NCBI RefSeq assembly: GCF_017571525.1
Contig: NZ_JAGETY010000003.1
Coordinates: 248,001-312,000 of the forward strand
Source of the DNA: Hymenobacter sp. BT559
GTDB lineage: Bacteria; Bacteroidota; Bacteroidia; Cytophagales; Hymenobacteraceae
Direction: 5' to 3'
DNA: 64,000 bases
Shown here: piece by piece, positions 10,149 through 18,755 of the stretch
How the letters are laid out: each line of letters starts with the position of its first letter
Position numbering within the stretch: the first letter of the stretch is position 1
Program-made: the position numbers and the translations under genes
The notes under the pieces: model-generated
The model's database searches: none
What the model was told of the DNA's origin: nothing
What the model saw: the letters and a program-made list of their open reading frames with translations, nothing else

Positions 10149-11773
10149 TCCGAAAGGTGCAGTGGCTGTTGCAGAACTCTTGGCTCCTGAGCGCGCGCTG
10201 TGGCTAAGCCGGTTCTGACGGCGGGGGCACCGCTGCTAACCGCGTAAAAAGTGCCCTGCAGGCGCTGGGACAGGCAGCGTGATGGCCAGGCACCGGGTCT
10301 GCTTAGGCTGGTGCTTGAGCAGCTTCTTGAGATTAAAGGCGACGGCGGTCAAGAGCATCGTTTTGTGGGCACTACTGCGGCCTCGCGTGTTCACGCGCCG
10401 CAGCCCGTAGTGCTGGAGTAAGCTGCCAAAAACGGGCTCCACTGTACGCTGTCGCAGCCGGCGCATACGCCGGCCAGGCCGACTTTGCTGCCGGGCCAAC
10501 GCCCGGCGATAGTGGGCATCGTAGGCCGTACGGGTAATCTTGCGACTCTTGCTTTTTGGAATGCAGGTTGGTTTTCGCGGGCAGCGGCGGCAGTCGCCCG
10601 TCGCCGCGCTATAGCGTTTACTGAGGCGACCATCGGGATCCACATCGAAGCGCTTAAACGGTAGTTTCTTGCCCGCCGGGCAGGTAAAACAATCTGTTTC
10701 CTGCTCATAAGTAAAGCCCTCGATGTGGGGCTTGTACTGCCCGAAGACCGGAATCCAGGGCGTGATGCCGCGGGCTTCGAGCAGGGCGTAATTCAGCCCA
10801 TTCGAGTAGTTGGTGTCGGCCACGACGTCGACTACCGGCAGATTGTGGTCTAGCAGACGCTGGTGCAGGGGTGCCACAATACTAGGTAGTAAGGTGCTAT
10901 CACGGCGGTCGGCAAAATCGGCCTGCACGTGACTGATGACCCCGTGGGCTTCATCCACGGCCAGGCTACATAAATAGTTAAGGGCGCGCGCTTTGCCGGG
11001 CTTGACGGAGATGCGCGCATCCGAATCGGCCGGGCTGTAATGCGTTTTGTTGCTCAGCAGCCGCGCCTGCGCCCGATCGCGTCCTAACGGTCCACTGTCC
11101 TGGCGCAGGTAGCGGGCATGCGCGCTGGCCACCCGGCGCAGGTGGTGGTCGGGACTGGTCACTAAGGTCTCAAGTGGGGTACCAGCCACCAGCTCGCCGG
11201 CCACGTGCAGCGCCGGCGCCGTAGCGTCAGCAGGCTGCTTCTCGCACAAGCTTTCGAGCGAAGCATTGGCCTTGACGAAGGCCGAGTCCACGGCCTGGGT
11301 GTGGCCCGTGACAAGCCCCGCGGCCACGCACTGGGCAAACACATGCTCGAACAAGCGCTCGAAGACCCTCGCCGGGTAGAGCTGGCGGGTGCGGCTGATG
11401 GTCGAGTGCCAGGGCAGGTCCTCGTCGACCTCGTAGCCTAGAAAGTAGAGAATGTCGAGCCGCAGGCTACAGTGCTCGATGAGCCGGCGGTCACTGACCA
11501 GGTTTTCCAGCCGACTGACCAGCATCAGCTTGAAAAAGACCACCGGGTCGAGCGAGGGCTGGCCGGTGTGGCTGTAAAAGGGCTGGGTCTGGGCATAGAG
11601 AAAGTCCCAATCGAGCAGCTCGGCGAGGCGGCGGTAGAGATTGTGCTTGGGTACGCGCTCCGACAACTGGAAGCGCAGCACGACTTTGTCGACGAAGTGT
11701 TTGTGGCCCTGCATACTCCCAAGGTACCGCTGGTCAAGCACCCACTTCTGCAACAGCCACTGCACCTTTCGGA
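10149..11773 (-). mobile_element. IS1182-family insertion sequence, about 1.6 kb
   Basis: A perfect 28-bp inverted repeat (TCCGAAAGGTGCAGTGGCTG...) occurs at 10149-10176 and inverted at 11746-11773. One transposase gene fills the interior. I see no clear target duplication: the flanks are GGATGTG on the left and ATATTCT on the right. The element separates the resolvase from the NHL-repeat gene. Confidence 0.85.
10236..11714 (-). CDS. IS1182-family transposase
   Basis: The DDE transposase of about 492 residues starts at the ATG at 11714 (MQGHKHFVDKV). An upstream frame extends 17 residues into the terminal repeat (GTG at 11765), which is less likely. Visible features are the N-terminal block SLDPVVFFKLMLVSRLENL, the first Asp in TQAVDSAFVKANAS, the second Asp in VVADTNYSNG, a Cys cluster (CFTCPAGK...CRRCPRKPTCIP) and the Glu in RTVEPVFGSLLQHYGLRR. 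Both catalytic halves are intact, so it may be active and could drive the MITE at 17098. Confidence 0.9.
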   Translation of the reverse strand: MQGHKHFVDKVVLRFQLSERVPKHNLYRRLAELLDWDFLYAQTQPFYSHTGQPSLDPVVFFKLMLVSRLENLVSDRRLIEHCSLRLDILYFLGYEVDEDLPWHSTISRTRQLYPARVFERLFEHVFAQCVAAGLVTGHTQAVDSAFVKANASLESLCEKQPADATAPALHVAGELVAGTPLETLVTSPDHHLRRVASAHARYLRQDSGPLGRDRAQARLLSNKTHYSPADSDARISVKPGKARALNYLCSLAVDEAHGVISHVQADFADRRDSTLLPSIVAPLHQRLLDHNLPVVDVVADTNYSNGLNYALLEARGITPWIPVFGQYKPHIEGFTYEQETDCFTCPAGKKLPFKRFDVDPDGRLSKRYSAATGDCRRCPRKPTCIPKSKSRKITRTAYDAHYRRALARQQSRPGRRMRRLRQRTVEPVFGSLLQHYGLRRVNTRGRSSAHKTMLLTAVAFNLKKLLKHQPKQTRCLAITLPVPAPAGHFLRG

Positions 11774-11891
11774 ATATTCTTCACTGAAAAAAGAAGATAG
11801 AGATACGCTATGTGGCCGGTCAAGACGTAAGCTATATTTGCTGCTATTGGATTTTTATTCCAAAAAACTCCTAATAGCTTTCTCATAGCCT

Positions 11892-14687
11892 ATGGCTGAA
11901 TCTTTACTTGTCTTGCACTCTCTTACTAAAAGCATTCAACGAGTTGCACGCGCCCTAGCAGAGACGACTTGCGGTAGCGCTAGGACTTTTCACCGTAGAA
12001 ATTTCTTATTTCTAGTCTATCTGCTACTGCCCATCACCTCGGCAGTCGCCCAGCTACGCGATCTCCGACTAGAGCGCACGCTGCGCGCGGCCGCTGTGGC
12101 GGGTAACCGGATGCGGCAGGATGAAACGGGTAACCTTTATTACAGTGACCAAAATCAGACGCGCATCTTAAAGCTTAACCCAGCTGGACAGCTCCTGGCC
12201 ACCATCGGCGAGCCCGGGCGGGGGGATGGCCAATTTGGGGTGCTCAACAGCTTTGCCGTCGACTTGCAGGGCAATCTCTACGGGCTAGAAGGCAGCACCT
12301 TTCCTCCCCGCGTGCAGAAGTTCGATCCACAGGGCCGATTCGTCAGCAAAATCCTCTTGCCCGACCCCAAGACCAATCCTAACGGCTATTGGCCCACGGA
12401 CTTGACGGTGGATCCCGACGGCAACCTCTACGTGCTGGATTACTGGAGTGCCGTGCGCAAGTATGATGCAACGGGTAAACTGCTGCTGCAGATTGGCGCG
12501 GGGGGTAGTAGTGGCGGGCCCGGTCCGGGACAGTTCTACGCCCCGCGCGGCGTCGTACTCGATTCGCGGGGTAATGTCTACGTTTCGGACGGGGCCGGCA
12601 GCCGCGTACAAAAGTTCAGTCCCACGGGGCAGCTCTTACGCGAGTTTATTTCCACTTTTCCGCCCTCGTTCACCGGCTCGCCTTCCTTATCCCCGGGCGA
12701 CGCGGGCTTAGCCGTGGATGCGGCGGGCAACGTCTACGCCAGCATTGGCAAGAATAACTACATCACCCTGTTTGAGGGCACGAGTACCCGGCAGGTGAAG
12801 CTAGAAGGGGGCGCGAATCTCATCACTAGCAATCAACGCGGCACGCGCCTGACGTGTGGCTTTCAGGGCAGCGAGGTGCTGCGCGTTTACGCGCCTACCA
12901 CCCAGCTACCCGAGAATCTAATCACGGGCAAGGTCTTCGCGGACCTCAACAACGACTGCGCGCAGCAAGCCGATGAGCCCGCGCTACCCAATATCGTGGT
13001 CATGGCCGAGCCAGGCGGCTTTTATGGCCTTACCGATGAGAGCGGCCGCTACACGGTAGCCGTCGATACGGGGGCCTACACCGTGCAGCAAGCCCTGCCC
13101 GCTCCGCAGCCGGGCCGGCTCGTGCAGCAGCTCTGCGCCAGCCCATCAACGACAGTATCCTTTCGCTCCTACGGCCACGCCGTCAGCGGCCCCGACTTCG
13201 GCAACTACGTCAGCACCGCGCCGCAGCTGACCGTGAGCGTGGCCTCGAACCGGCGCCGACGCTGCTTCCGCAACACGACCGTCGTAAGCTACGCCAATAC
13301 CGGCTTTGCCCCGGCTCCGAATGCTACGGTAACGGTTGCCTTGCCGCCGCAAGTGGTGTTCGTGCGCGCGGACGTGCCCCACACCGTGGACGCGGCGGGC
13401 AACTACGTGTTTGAGGTAGGGACACTGCAGCCCAATCAGCACGGCACCATCACCCTGCAAGACTCGGTGGTATGCGGCAACCCGGCTCTGCGCGGGCTGA
13501 CCGTGTGTACCAAGGCCTGGATTCGACCCGTGACACCCTATTCGGCCCCAACAGGCTGGAACAGCGCCTCGCTGGTCGTCACGGGCAAGATAGTCGGCGG
13601 CAGTCAGGTTCGCTTTGTGGTGCGCAACCAGGGCAGAGGCGCGACGACCGATAGCCTGGGGCTACGCATTTTTCAGGATGCACAACTAGCGCTGCTGCGC
13701 CACATTTCCTTGGCTGCGGGCGACAGCCTCGTGCTGCGCTGGCCGGCGACCCGGCCAGTGGTGCGGGTAGAAACCGACCAGCCGGCTCATCACCCCTATA
13801 GTCAGCTCGCCAGTGCCACCGTGGAAGTGCCCGCATTGCGCACGACGAGCTTACCCAGCGCCTCCATGCTCGCCATGCCGCCCAATCAAGGGCAGCCCGA
13901 AGTCGCCGAAGACTGCCAACCTATCCTCGACTCCTACGACCCCAATGACAAGCAAGTCGTCCCACAGGGGCAGACGGCCGAGCACTATACGCCTCCCACC
14001 GCGGCGCTTCAGTATCAGATTCGGTTTCAGAACACGGGCACTGACGTTGCCTACCAAGTTGTCGTCGTCGATACGCTCGCCGCCGACTTGGATCTGCGTA
14101 CGCTGCAGGTAGGGGCCGTCTCGCATCCCTACCGGCTGACGCTCACGGGCCAGCAGCGGCCGGTGCTCACCTTCACCTTCGACCACATCTTGCTGCCGGA
14201 TAGCACGCATAATAAAGTGGGTAGCACCGGATTCGTTCAGTTTAGCATTCAGCCCAAATCAGGATTGCCCGCCCGTACCCGTATCGACAACCACGCCGAC
14301 ATTTTCTTCGACTACAATCCCGCAGTGCGGACCAACACCACGACCAACCGCCTCTACGATATACCGGCCGTGGTAGACCCGGCGGTAGCCCTGAGCTACC
14401 CGGCTGTGCTGGCAACTACGCGGCTACAGCAGCTGCCCGGCCTAGCGCTGTGGCCTAATCCCGCGCACACCGCAACGCTAGTGTCCTTGCCTGGCGTCGC
14501 CGGCGCCACCCAAGCCGCGCTCGTACTATGCGATGCGCTGGGGCGAAAGGTGCGTACCGAACTCGTGCGCCTACCCCCAGCAGGAGCCGTACATGAGTTC
14601 CAGGTAGCGGGGCTGCCCCCTGGGCTCTATTTGTTACAAGTAGAAGCTGGAACAGCTAAAACGGCCCGGCAGTTAGCGGTGGAGTAA
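11892..14687 (+). CDS. Secreted NHL-repeat protein with T9SS C-terminal sorting domain
   Basis: The 931-residue protein has a long N-region before the hydrophobic signal segment FLFLVYLLLPITSAVAQ (about 38-54). NHL-type beta-propeller repeats follow (about 70-320; DETGNLYYSDQNQTRILKL, DPDGNLYVLDYW, DSRGNVYVSDGAGSRVQKF). Next come a Cna/SdrD-B-like fold (about 340-410, ITGKVFADLNNDC), a DUF11-like region, a DUF7619-like module starting DPNDKQVVPQG (about 690-830), and a T9SS type A sorting end (LALWPNPAHTATLVSL to the C-terminus). It should be exported by Sec and then secreted or surface-anchored by T9SS. A TATATTTG box at 11833-11840 may be its promoter. The gene starts 119 bp after the IS1182 end. 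Confidence 0.85.
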   Translation: MAESLLVLHSLTKSIQRVARALAETTCGSARTFHRRNFLFLVYLLLPITSAVAQLRDLRLERTLRAAAVAGNRMRQDETGNLYYSDQNQTRILKLNPAGQLLATIGEPGRGDGQFGVLNSFAVDLQGNLYGLEGSTFPPRVQKFDPQGRFVSKILLPDPKTNPNGYWPTDLTVDPDGNLYVLDYWSAVRKYDATGKLLLQIGAGGSSGGPGPGQFYAPRGVVLDSRGNVYVSDGAGSRVQKFSPTGQLLREFISTFPPSFTGSPSLSPGDAGLAVDAAGNVYASIGKNNYITLFEGTSTRQVKLEGGANLITSNQRGTRLTCGFQGSEVLRVYAPTTQLPENLITGKVFADLNNDCAQQADEPALPNIVVMAEPGGFYGLTDESGRYTVAVDTGAYTVQQALPAPQPGRLVQQLCASPSTTVSFRSYGHAVSGPDFGNYVSTAPQLTVSVASNRRRRCFRNTTVVSYANTGFAPAPNATVTVALPPQVVFVRADVPHTVDAAGNYVFEVGTLQPNQHGTITLQDSVVCGNPALRGLTVCTKAWIRPVTPYSAPTGWNSASLVVTGKIVGGSQVRFVVRNQGRGATTDSLGLRIFQDAQLALLRHISLAAGDSLVLRWPATRPVVRVETDQPAHHPYSQLASATVEVPALRTTSLPSASMLAMPPNQGQPEVAEDCQPILDSYDPNDKQVVPQGQTAEHYTPPTAALQYQIRFQNTGTDVAYQVVVVDTLAADLDLRTLQVGAVSHPYRLTLTGQQRPVLTFTFDHILLPDSTHNKVGSTGFVQFSIQPKSGLPARTRIDNHADIFFDYNPAVRTNTTTNRLYDIPAVVDPAVALSYPAVLATTRLQQLPGLALWPNPAHTATLVSLPGVAGATQAALVLCDALGRKVRTELVRLPPAGAVHEFQVAGLPPGLYLLQVEAGTAKTARQLAVE

Positions 14688-14964
14688 CGAGGCTGATCAG
14701 GTGGCTATTGAGCCTGCTTGGTAGGGCCGCGTACTCGTAAAACGAAGGCAGCTTACTTAGATCAGTTGTCTATCCAAGCGCTGCCGCCAAATAGTTCTAG
14801 GGAGTTAGGCTTGCTACAGTGGCAGCTATGATGGAATCGTGCGCGTAGGGCGTGCGTGTAGAGATAAGGCAGGTTTTGACGTTTGCTACTTAGCCTTAGG
14901 AAAATGTCGAGCGACGCGCTGCTAACGTTAGCAAGCCTCGCTTAGCAACCGTTAGAAGCGCGCC

Positions 14965-15458
14965 TCATTTTTGCTGGGCATGTAGCAGCAGGGTTTGGAA
15001 TTGTTCAGGCGAGCGAAAGGCAGTTTTGGGTAAATAGACACTACTACCATTCTCAAAAAGGAGAAAGAGCCCACGGGCGGTTTCCTTTACTTGTCGGATG
15101 CCGGTCCATAGCAATTGCCCTTGCGCAAATGGCCCAATATGCGTATCGCCTCAGGCTCGAAAGTCAAGCTTACTTGCTGATTGACTAATTTACTTTGCTG
15201 TCTACTCTGCATCCATTGTCGGCGCGTGTAGAAAAAGGCGCCTATCTCATACCCCCCAGCCAGCACAAACCCGAAGGGAATAAGCCATAAGTCGGGGAGA
15301 CGAGGCCCGCACAGTATCGCCAGAAAGCAAGCTACCCCAACTAAGAGCAACCCAACTTGCAGTTGCCAGCGCTTGCCTTTGCTACGGAAACGCAACCACT
15401 CTTCATACACTTCCTGATAGTAGGCTTTCGATAAAATGAAAGCAACTTCAATTTTCAT
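14965..15458 (-). pseudogene. YcxB-like membrane protein with a 1-nt frameshift
   Basis: The open part (15458 to a stop at 15087, 123 residues) has two membrane segments (LQVGLLLVGVACFLAILCG and LWLIPFGFVLAGGYEIGAFF) and the start of a YcxB-like domain (VSLTFEPEAIRILG). In the other frame, from about 15118 to a stop at 14965-14967, the domain continues as QLLWTGIRQVKETARGLFLLF, then PKTAFRSPEQFQTLLL. One missing base near 15115-15120 explains the break. The full product would be about 164 residues. YcxB-like proteins are small membrane proteins of unknown function. Confidence 0.75.
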
Positions 15459-15590
15459 TAATTGTCTGAATAGAACTAGCGGGCTAAGGTAGATAAAATG
15501 AAGAACTCATCAATTAGTTGGCAAAGCTGATTGTACGCTTCCCTAAATCGAGCGCTAGTTGTGAGTAGAGAAAGGCGTAACTTGGGCCTT

Positions 15591-16701
15591 ATGGCGGAAA
15601 CCACGTTTTCTACACTGGCGAAACAGATTGGACAGCTACACGCACAAACTCAGCGAGCGGCGGCGCAGCAGCTAAATTATTGGCTAACGGTGCGCAACTG
15701 GCTTATTGGCTGGCATATTGCGGAGTATGAGCAGGGCGGCAGCGACCGAGCCGAGTATGGCGAGCAATTGCTTCCAGAGTTGGCCCGGCAGCTACACGGC
15801 ATCAAGGGGCTAGCCGTGCAACGTCTCTATGATTGCCGGGCGTTTTACCGAGCATATCCGACAATTCTCTAGACAGTGTCTGGAGAATTACAACGCACTG
15901 GTTTGCTGAGTGCTGACAATCTTCCAACGCCGTTGGCAGCTGAGCAGCCGGTAGGAGTAGATGTATCAATAGGCCTTGCCCCCACCCTACTGTTGACCCG
16001 GCTCAGTTTCTCCCATTTTCTGGAACTGCTGGCCCTGGACCGGCCGGTACAGCGCGCTTTTTACGAGGTGCACGCGGTGAAGAACAGCTGGTCAGTGCGC
16101 GAGTTGAAACGGGCTATTAGCTCAGCGCTGTACGAGCGCACCGGGCTCTCGACCGATAAAGCGGCGGTGTTAGCTGGTCATGCCGGGGCACAGCCGCTAG
16201 TGGTGGCCGATGTGGTGAAAAACCCCTACGTGCTAGAATTTTTAGGCTTGGCTGAGCGGGCTAGCTACAGCGAAAGTGACCTGGAGACCGCCATTATTAC
16301 GCATTTGCAGACATTTTTGGTGGAATTAGGACGGGGGTTCTGCTTCGAGGCACGGCAAAAGCGGATCACCTTCGACAACGAGCACTACTTCATTGACCTG
16401 GTGTTTTACCACCGCATTCTCAAGTGTCATGTGCTAGTAGACTTAAAGATTGGCACGTTCAGCCATGCCGACGCGGGGCAGATAAATGTCTACCTGAACT
16501 ACTACCGAGAACAGGAGATGACGGAAGGTGACAATTTACCAGTAGGCCTCATTCTCTGCGCCCAGAAGAATGACACGTTGGTACGCTACCACCGGCATGG
16601 CTGAGCAACTATTTGTGAGCAAATACCAAATGAACTTGCCTTCGGAAGAGGAGTTGCAGCAATTGGTGCGGGAGGAGCAGGACCGTTTGAGCAACAAGTA
16701 G
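15591..16701 (+). pseudogene. YhcG/DUF1016-type PD-(D/E)XK nuclease, two lesions
   Basis: From the ATG at 15591 the DUF1016 N-terminal helical domain is clear (LNYWLTVRNWLIGWHIAEYEQ, RLYDCRAFYRAYP). A TAG at 15870-15872 interrupts it; the same frame resumes at once and runs through LSFSHFLELLALDRPVQRAFYE and the nuclease core (FIDLVFYHRILKCHVLVDLK, with E/D and LK residues). A frameshift near 16585-16595 then hides the true C-terminus, which is open in another frame from 16597 to 16701 (MAEQLFVSKYQMNLPSEEEL). Loss of one copy of a GCTAC tandem would explain it. YhcG-type proteins are found in mobile and defence regions; this copy is inactive unless suppressed. Confidence 0.8.
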
Positions 16702-16835
16702 AAGATGCACCCTGCTTACTTGAGATCTTGAGATGATCGAGTCAAAACAGGCTCCGCCGTGTCTTATAATTTCTTTTCCGTTAAACAAGCACCGCAAACG
16801 GGCGGGTTGAACCTCGTTGTAAAGGCGAGTTACGC

Positions 16836-17051
16836 CTAAACTGCTCGGCAAACTGCTCTAAAACTGCTCAAACTGCTTTCAAAACTGGTAGCGAAACTGC
16901 TCCAAAACTGCTCAAAGCACTCTTAAAAGCAGGCGTACTAGCTCCTATTCTCACACACAAGAACCAGTTTAGAAGCTGTTTGAGCAGTTTGTCGAGCAGT
17001 TTCGCTACCAGTTTTGAAAGCAGTTTTAGAGCAGTTTGCCGAGCAGCTTAG
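16836..17051. repeat. Large inverted repeat built from AAACTGCTC words
   Basis: The left arm (about 16836-16918) carries six to seven copies of AAACTGCT/AAACTGCTC. The right arm (about 16968-17051) is its near-complete inverse with GAGCAGTTT copies. Both arms share an internal unique word, CAAAACTGGTAGCG. One arm has an extra CAAACTGCT unit. About 50 nt of unrelated sequence separates them. A transcript could fold into a stem of more than 80 bp. Spacing is irregular, so this is not CRISPR. Confidence 0.85.
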
Positions 17052-17097
17052 GTGTTAAGGCGAACAGCGGCTAAGGTTGAAGAGTCTATCTAGTGGC

Positions 17098-17269
17098 TCC
17101 GAAAGGTGTGGTGGCTGTTGCAGAACTGACAAGTCAATTTACAAACAACCTAAGCCAACTGCTAAACACGCGTAAAAGGAGTATTTAGCAGGTTTTCTGG
17201 CTTGGTACGGTCCCGCTGGTACCCCTTGTCACATGCCGAGTTCTGCAACAGCCACTGCCCCTTTTGGGA
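17098..17269. mobile_element. MITE-like element related to the IS1182 ends
   Basis: The ends are inverted repeats of about 30 bp: TCCGAAAGGTGTGGTGGCTG... at 17098-17127 and its imperfect inverse at 17239-17269. They match the 28-bp ends of the IS at 10149-11773 except for a few bases near the tips; GGCTGTTGCAGAACT is identical in both arms. The roughly 110-bp interior has no gene. This is the structure expected of a non-autonomous derivative moved by the IS1182 transposase. Confidence 0.75.
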
Positions 17270-17272
17270 CCT

Positions 17273-17416
17273 GACCCTGCCTATAGCTGGTTCGGTGAAG
17301 AGGGAAGCGTACAGAGGGAGCTGACGACCCTTTATCAGTACGGCTACGATAGCCAGAATGTCTTTTATGACAACTATGTAATCACCATCTTACGCTTCGT
17401 CAGGAACAATGGGTAG
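17273..17416 (+). pseudogene. Possible 3' gene remnant after the MITE
   Basis: An open frame of 47 codons without a start reads PAYSWFGEEGSVQRELTTL then YQYGYDSQNVFYDNYVITIL and stops at 17414. The composition looks protein-like and the frame begins right at the MITE end, so it may be the tail of a gene cut by it. I do not recognise the family. The remaining DNA to 17549 holds nothing I can name. Confidence 0.3.
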
Positions 17417-17549
17417 CAGAAGCTCCCGCACGCGAGTCGACCAGTCAAGCCACTGGCTGCCCCCGTTCTCCTCAAGTTAGAGCGGCAGCCATACCAGCTC
17501 CTGCGGCGTCAGTACTGCCATCGCAACGCTCCACTTTATCCCCTGTATA

Positions 17550-18494
17550 TTAGCGTGGGCCGTCCAGAAACTGTTCTACCACTGACCGGTACTTCGCTGG
17601 CTCTTCAAACCAGGGGAAATGGCCACTTTGCTCAAAGAAGACAATTTTAGCTCCTGGAATTGCCTGCCGCAAGCGCCAAGCGGTGAGTGGCGCTACGTTC
17701 ATATCGAAGCGCCCCGTCAGCACCAGCGTGGGAAACGTAAAGCCCGCCAGCTTGGGCGTGAAATCCGCTTTGCTGGCATCTTCTCCCACCGCCTGGCCTA
17801 CTGCTGGCTCCAGACCCACATTGTGGATGGGACCAAGCTTCTGGAAGTACAGGTCGCGCTGTGCCGCCGAATAAAAAAGCAGGTTAAAATGCGTGTGCAT
17901 GCTGGCTTCGGCCGCTTCTTGCGTTACGACCGCCGGCCGTTTCTGCTGCTTCTCGGCCGCCATCGTTTCCGGAAACACCTCCTCAAACAGGTGTACAAGG
18001 GTGTTGAGATTGCTGCCCGCCGCATCCGAGAGGATGAGCTTGGCCACGTGCTCGGGGTAGGCACTCGCGTAGGCAATGCTGAGGAGCCCGCCGTAGGAAT
18101 CGCCCAGTAGCAACACTTTGGGCAGGTTCAGGCCCTTGCGCAACGCCTCTAGGTCGGCTACCTGCGCCGCCAAGGTCTGCGGCGCGCCCGCTTGCAGGGG
18201 CTTGGAGGCGCCCGTGCCCCGCTGGTCATAAAAAATCACCCGACGCTTCCGTGCCAACTGCTGCCACACGTCTGTGGGCAGCAAGTAAGCGTGCGAGAGG
18301 CCGGGCCCGCCGTTCACAACCAGCAGCGGCAGCGCGCTGCTGCTAGCCCCGAAGGTCTCGTAGGCTAAGGCCACCTGCTCCGTGGGGATTTTGCCGGTCT
18401 GGTGGGGGAGGGCCTGCCCGGCGGCAAGCGCGGGCCACGTCAGCAGCAGGCTGCGCAGGGCCGCTACGGGCCAGCGCGTTCGAAACGACTTCAT
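17550..18494 (-). CDS. Secreted alpha/beta hydrolase, proline-iminopeptidase-like
   Basis: The start chosen is the ATG at 18494 (MKSFRTRWPVAALRSLLLTW), which gives a signal peptide ending near ALAAGQA; the frame stays open upstream but is Arg/Pro-rich. Features typical of the prolyl-aminopeptidase branch are the oxyanion motif NGGPGLSHAY (about 62-71), DQRGTGAS (about 92-99), nucleophile elbow GDSYGG (GXSXG, about 130-135), Asp in LTGRFDMNV and His in EQSGHFPW near the C-terminus. All triad residues are present. The product is about 314 residues and predicted periplasmic. It is divergent from the broken amidohydrolase; the two may have formed a peptide-catabolic pair. Confidence 0.85.
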   Translation of the reverse strand: MKSFRTRWPVAALRSLLLTWPALAAGQALPHQTGKIPTEQVALAYETFGASSSALPLLVVNGGPGLSHAYLLPTDVWQQLARKRRVIFYDQRGTGASKPLQAGAPQTLAAQVADLEALRKGLNLPKVLLLGDSYGGLLSIAYASAYPEHVAKLILSDAAGSNLNTLVHLFEEVFPETMAAEKQQKRPAVVTQEAAEASMHTHFNLLFYSAAQRDLYFQKLGPIHNVGLEPAVGQAVGEDASKADFTPKLAGFTFPTLVLTGRFDMNVAPLTAWRLRQAIPGAKIVFFEQSGHFPWFEEPAKYRSVVEQFLDGPR

Positions 18495-18755
18495 GAGGTA
18501 CTCAGGAGGGGCAGGTAAAAACTGTTCGCGCCGGCCTTGTGTCCGGGTGCGGGCTCGGCAGGGAAAGGTAGGCAGGCAATTCCGGAAATGCCTAGGGCGA
18601 TGGTTCGGCAGTGGCAGGCCCAAGCACTACTTATGCGTGCGCTGCACCCCGTTAGGGGGCCTGTGGCCGGGTGGTAGTGTGGCGCCGCCGTGGGACCTGA
18701 CCGTCGTTGGTGCCATATTGCCGCGCCGCTGCCACCGGTCAGGGCCTCCTTACTT

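Noticed and set aside
10140..11785. Target-site duplication for the IS1182-type element
   Set aside because: The immediate flanks share no direct repeat of 2 bp or more that I could support, so none is claimed.
16836..17051. Possible CRISPR array
   Set aside because: The repeat words are 8-9 bp with irregular 1-15 bp gaps, the arms are mutually inverted, and no cas genes are present.
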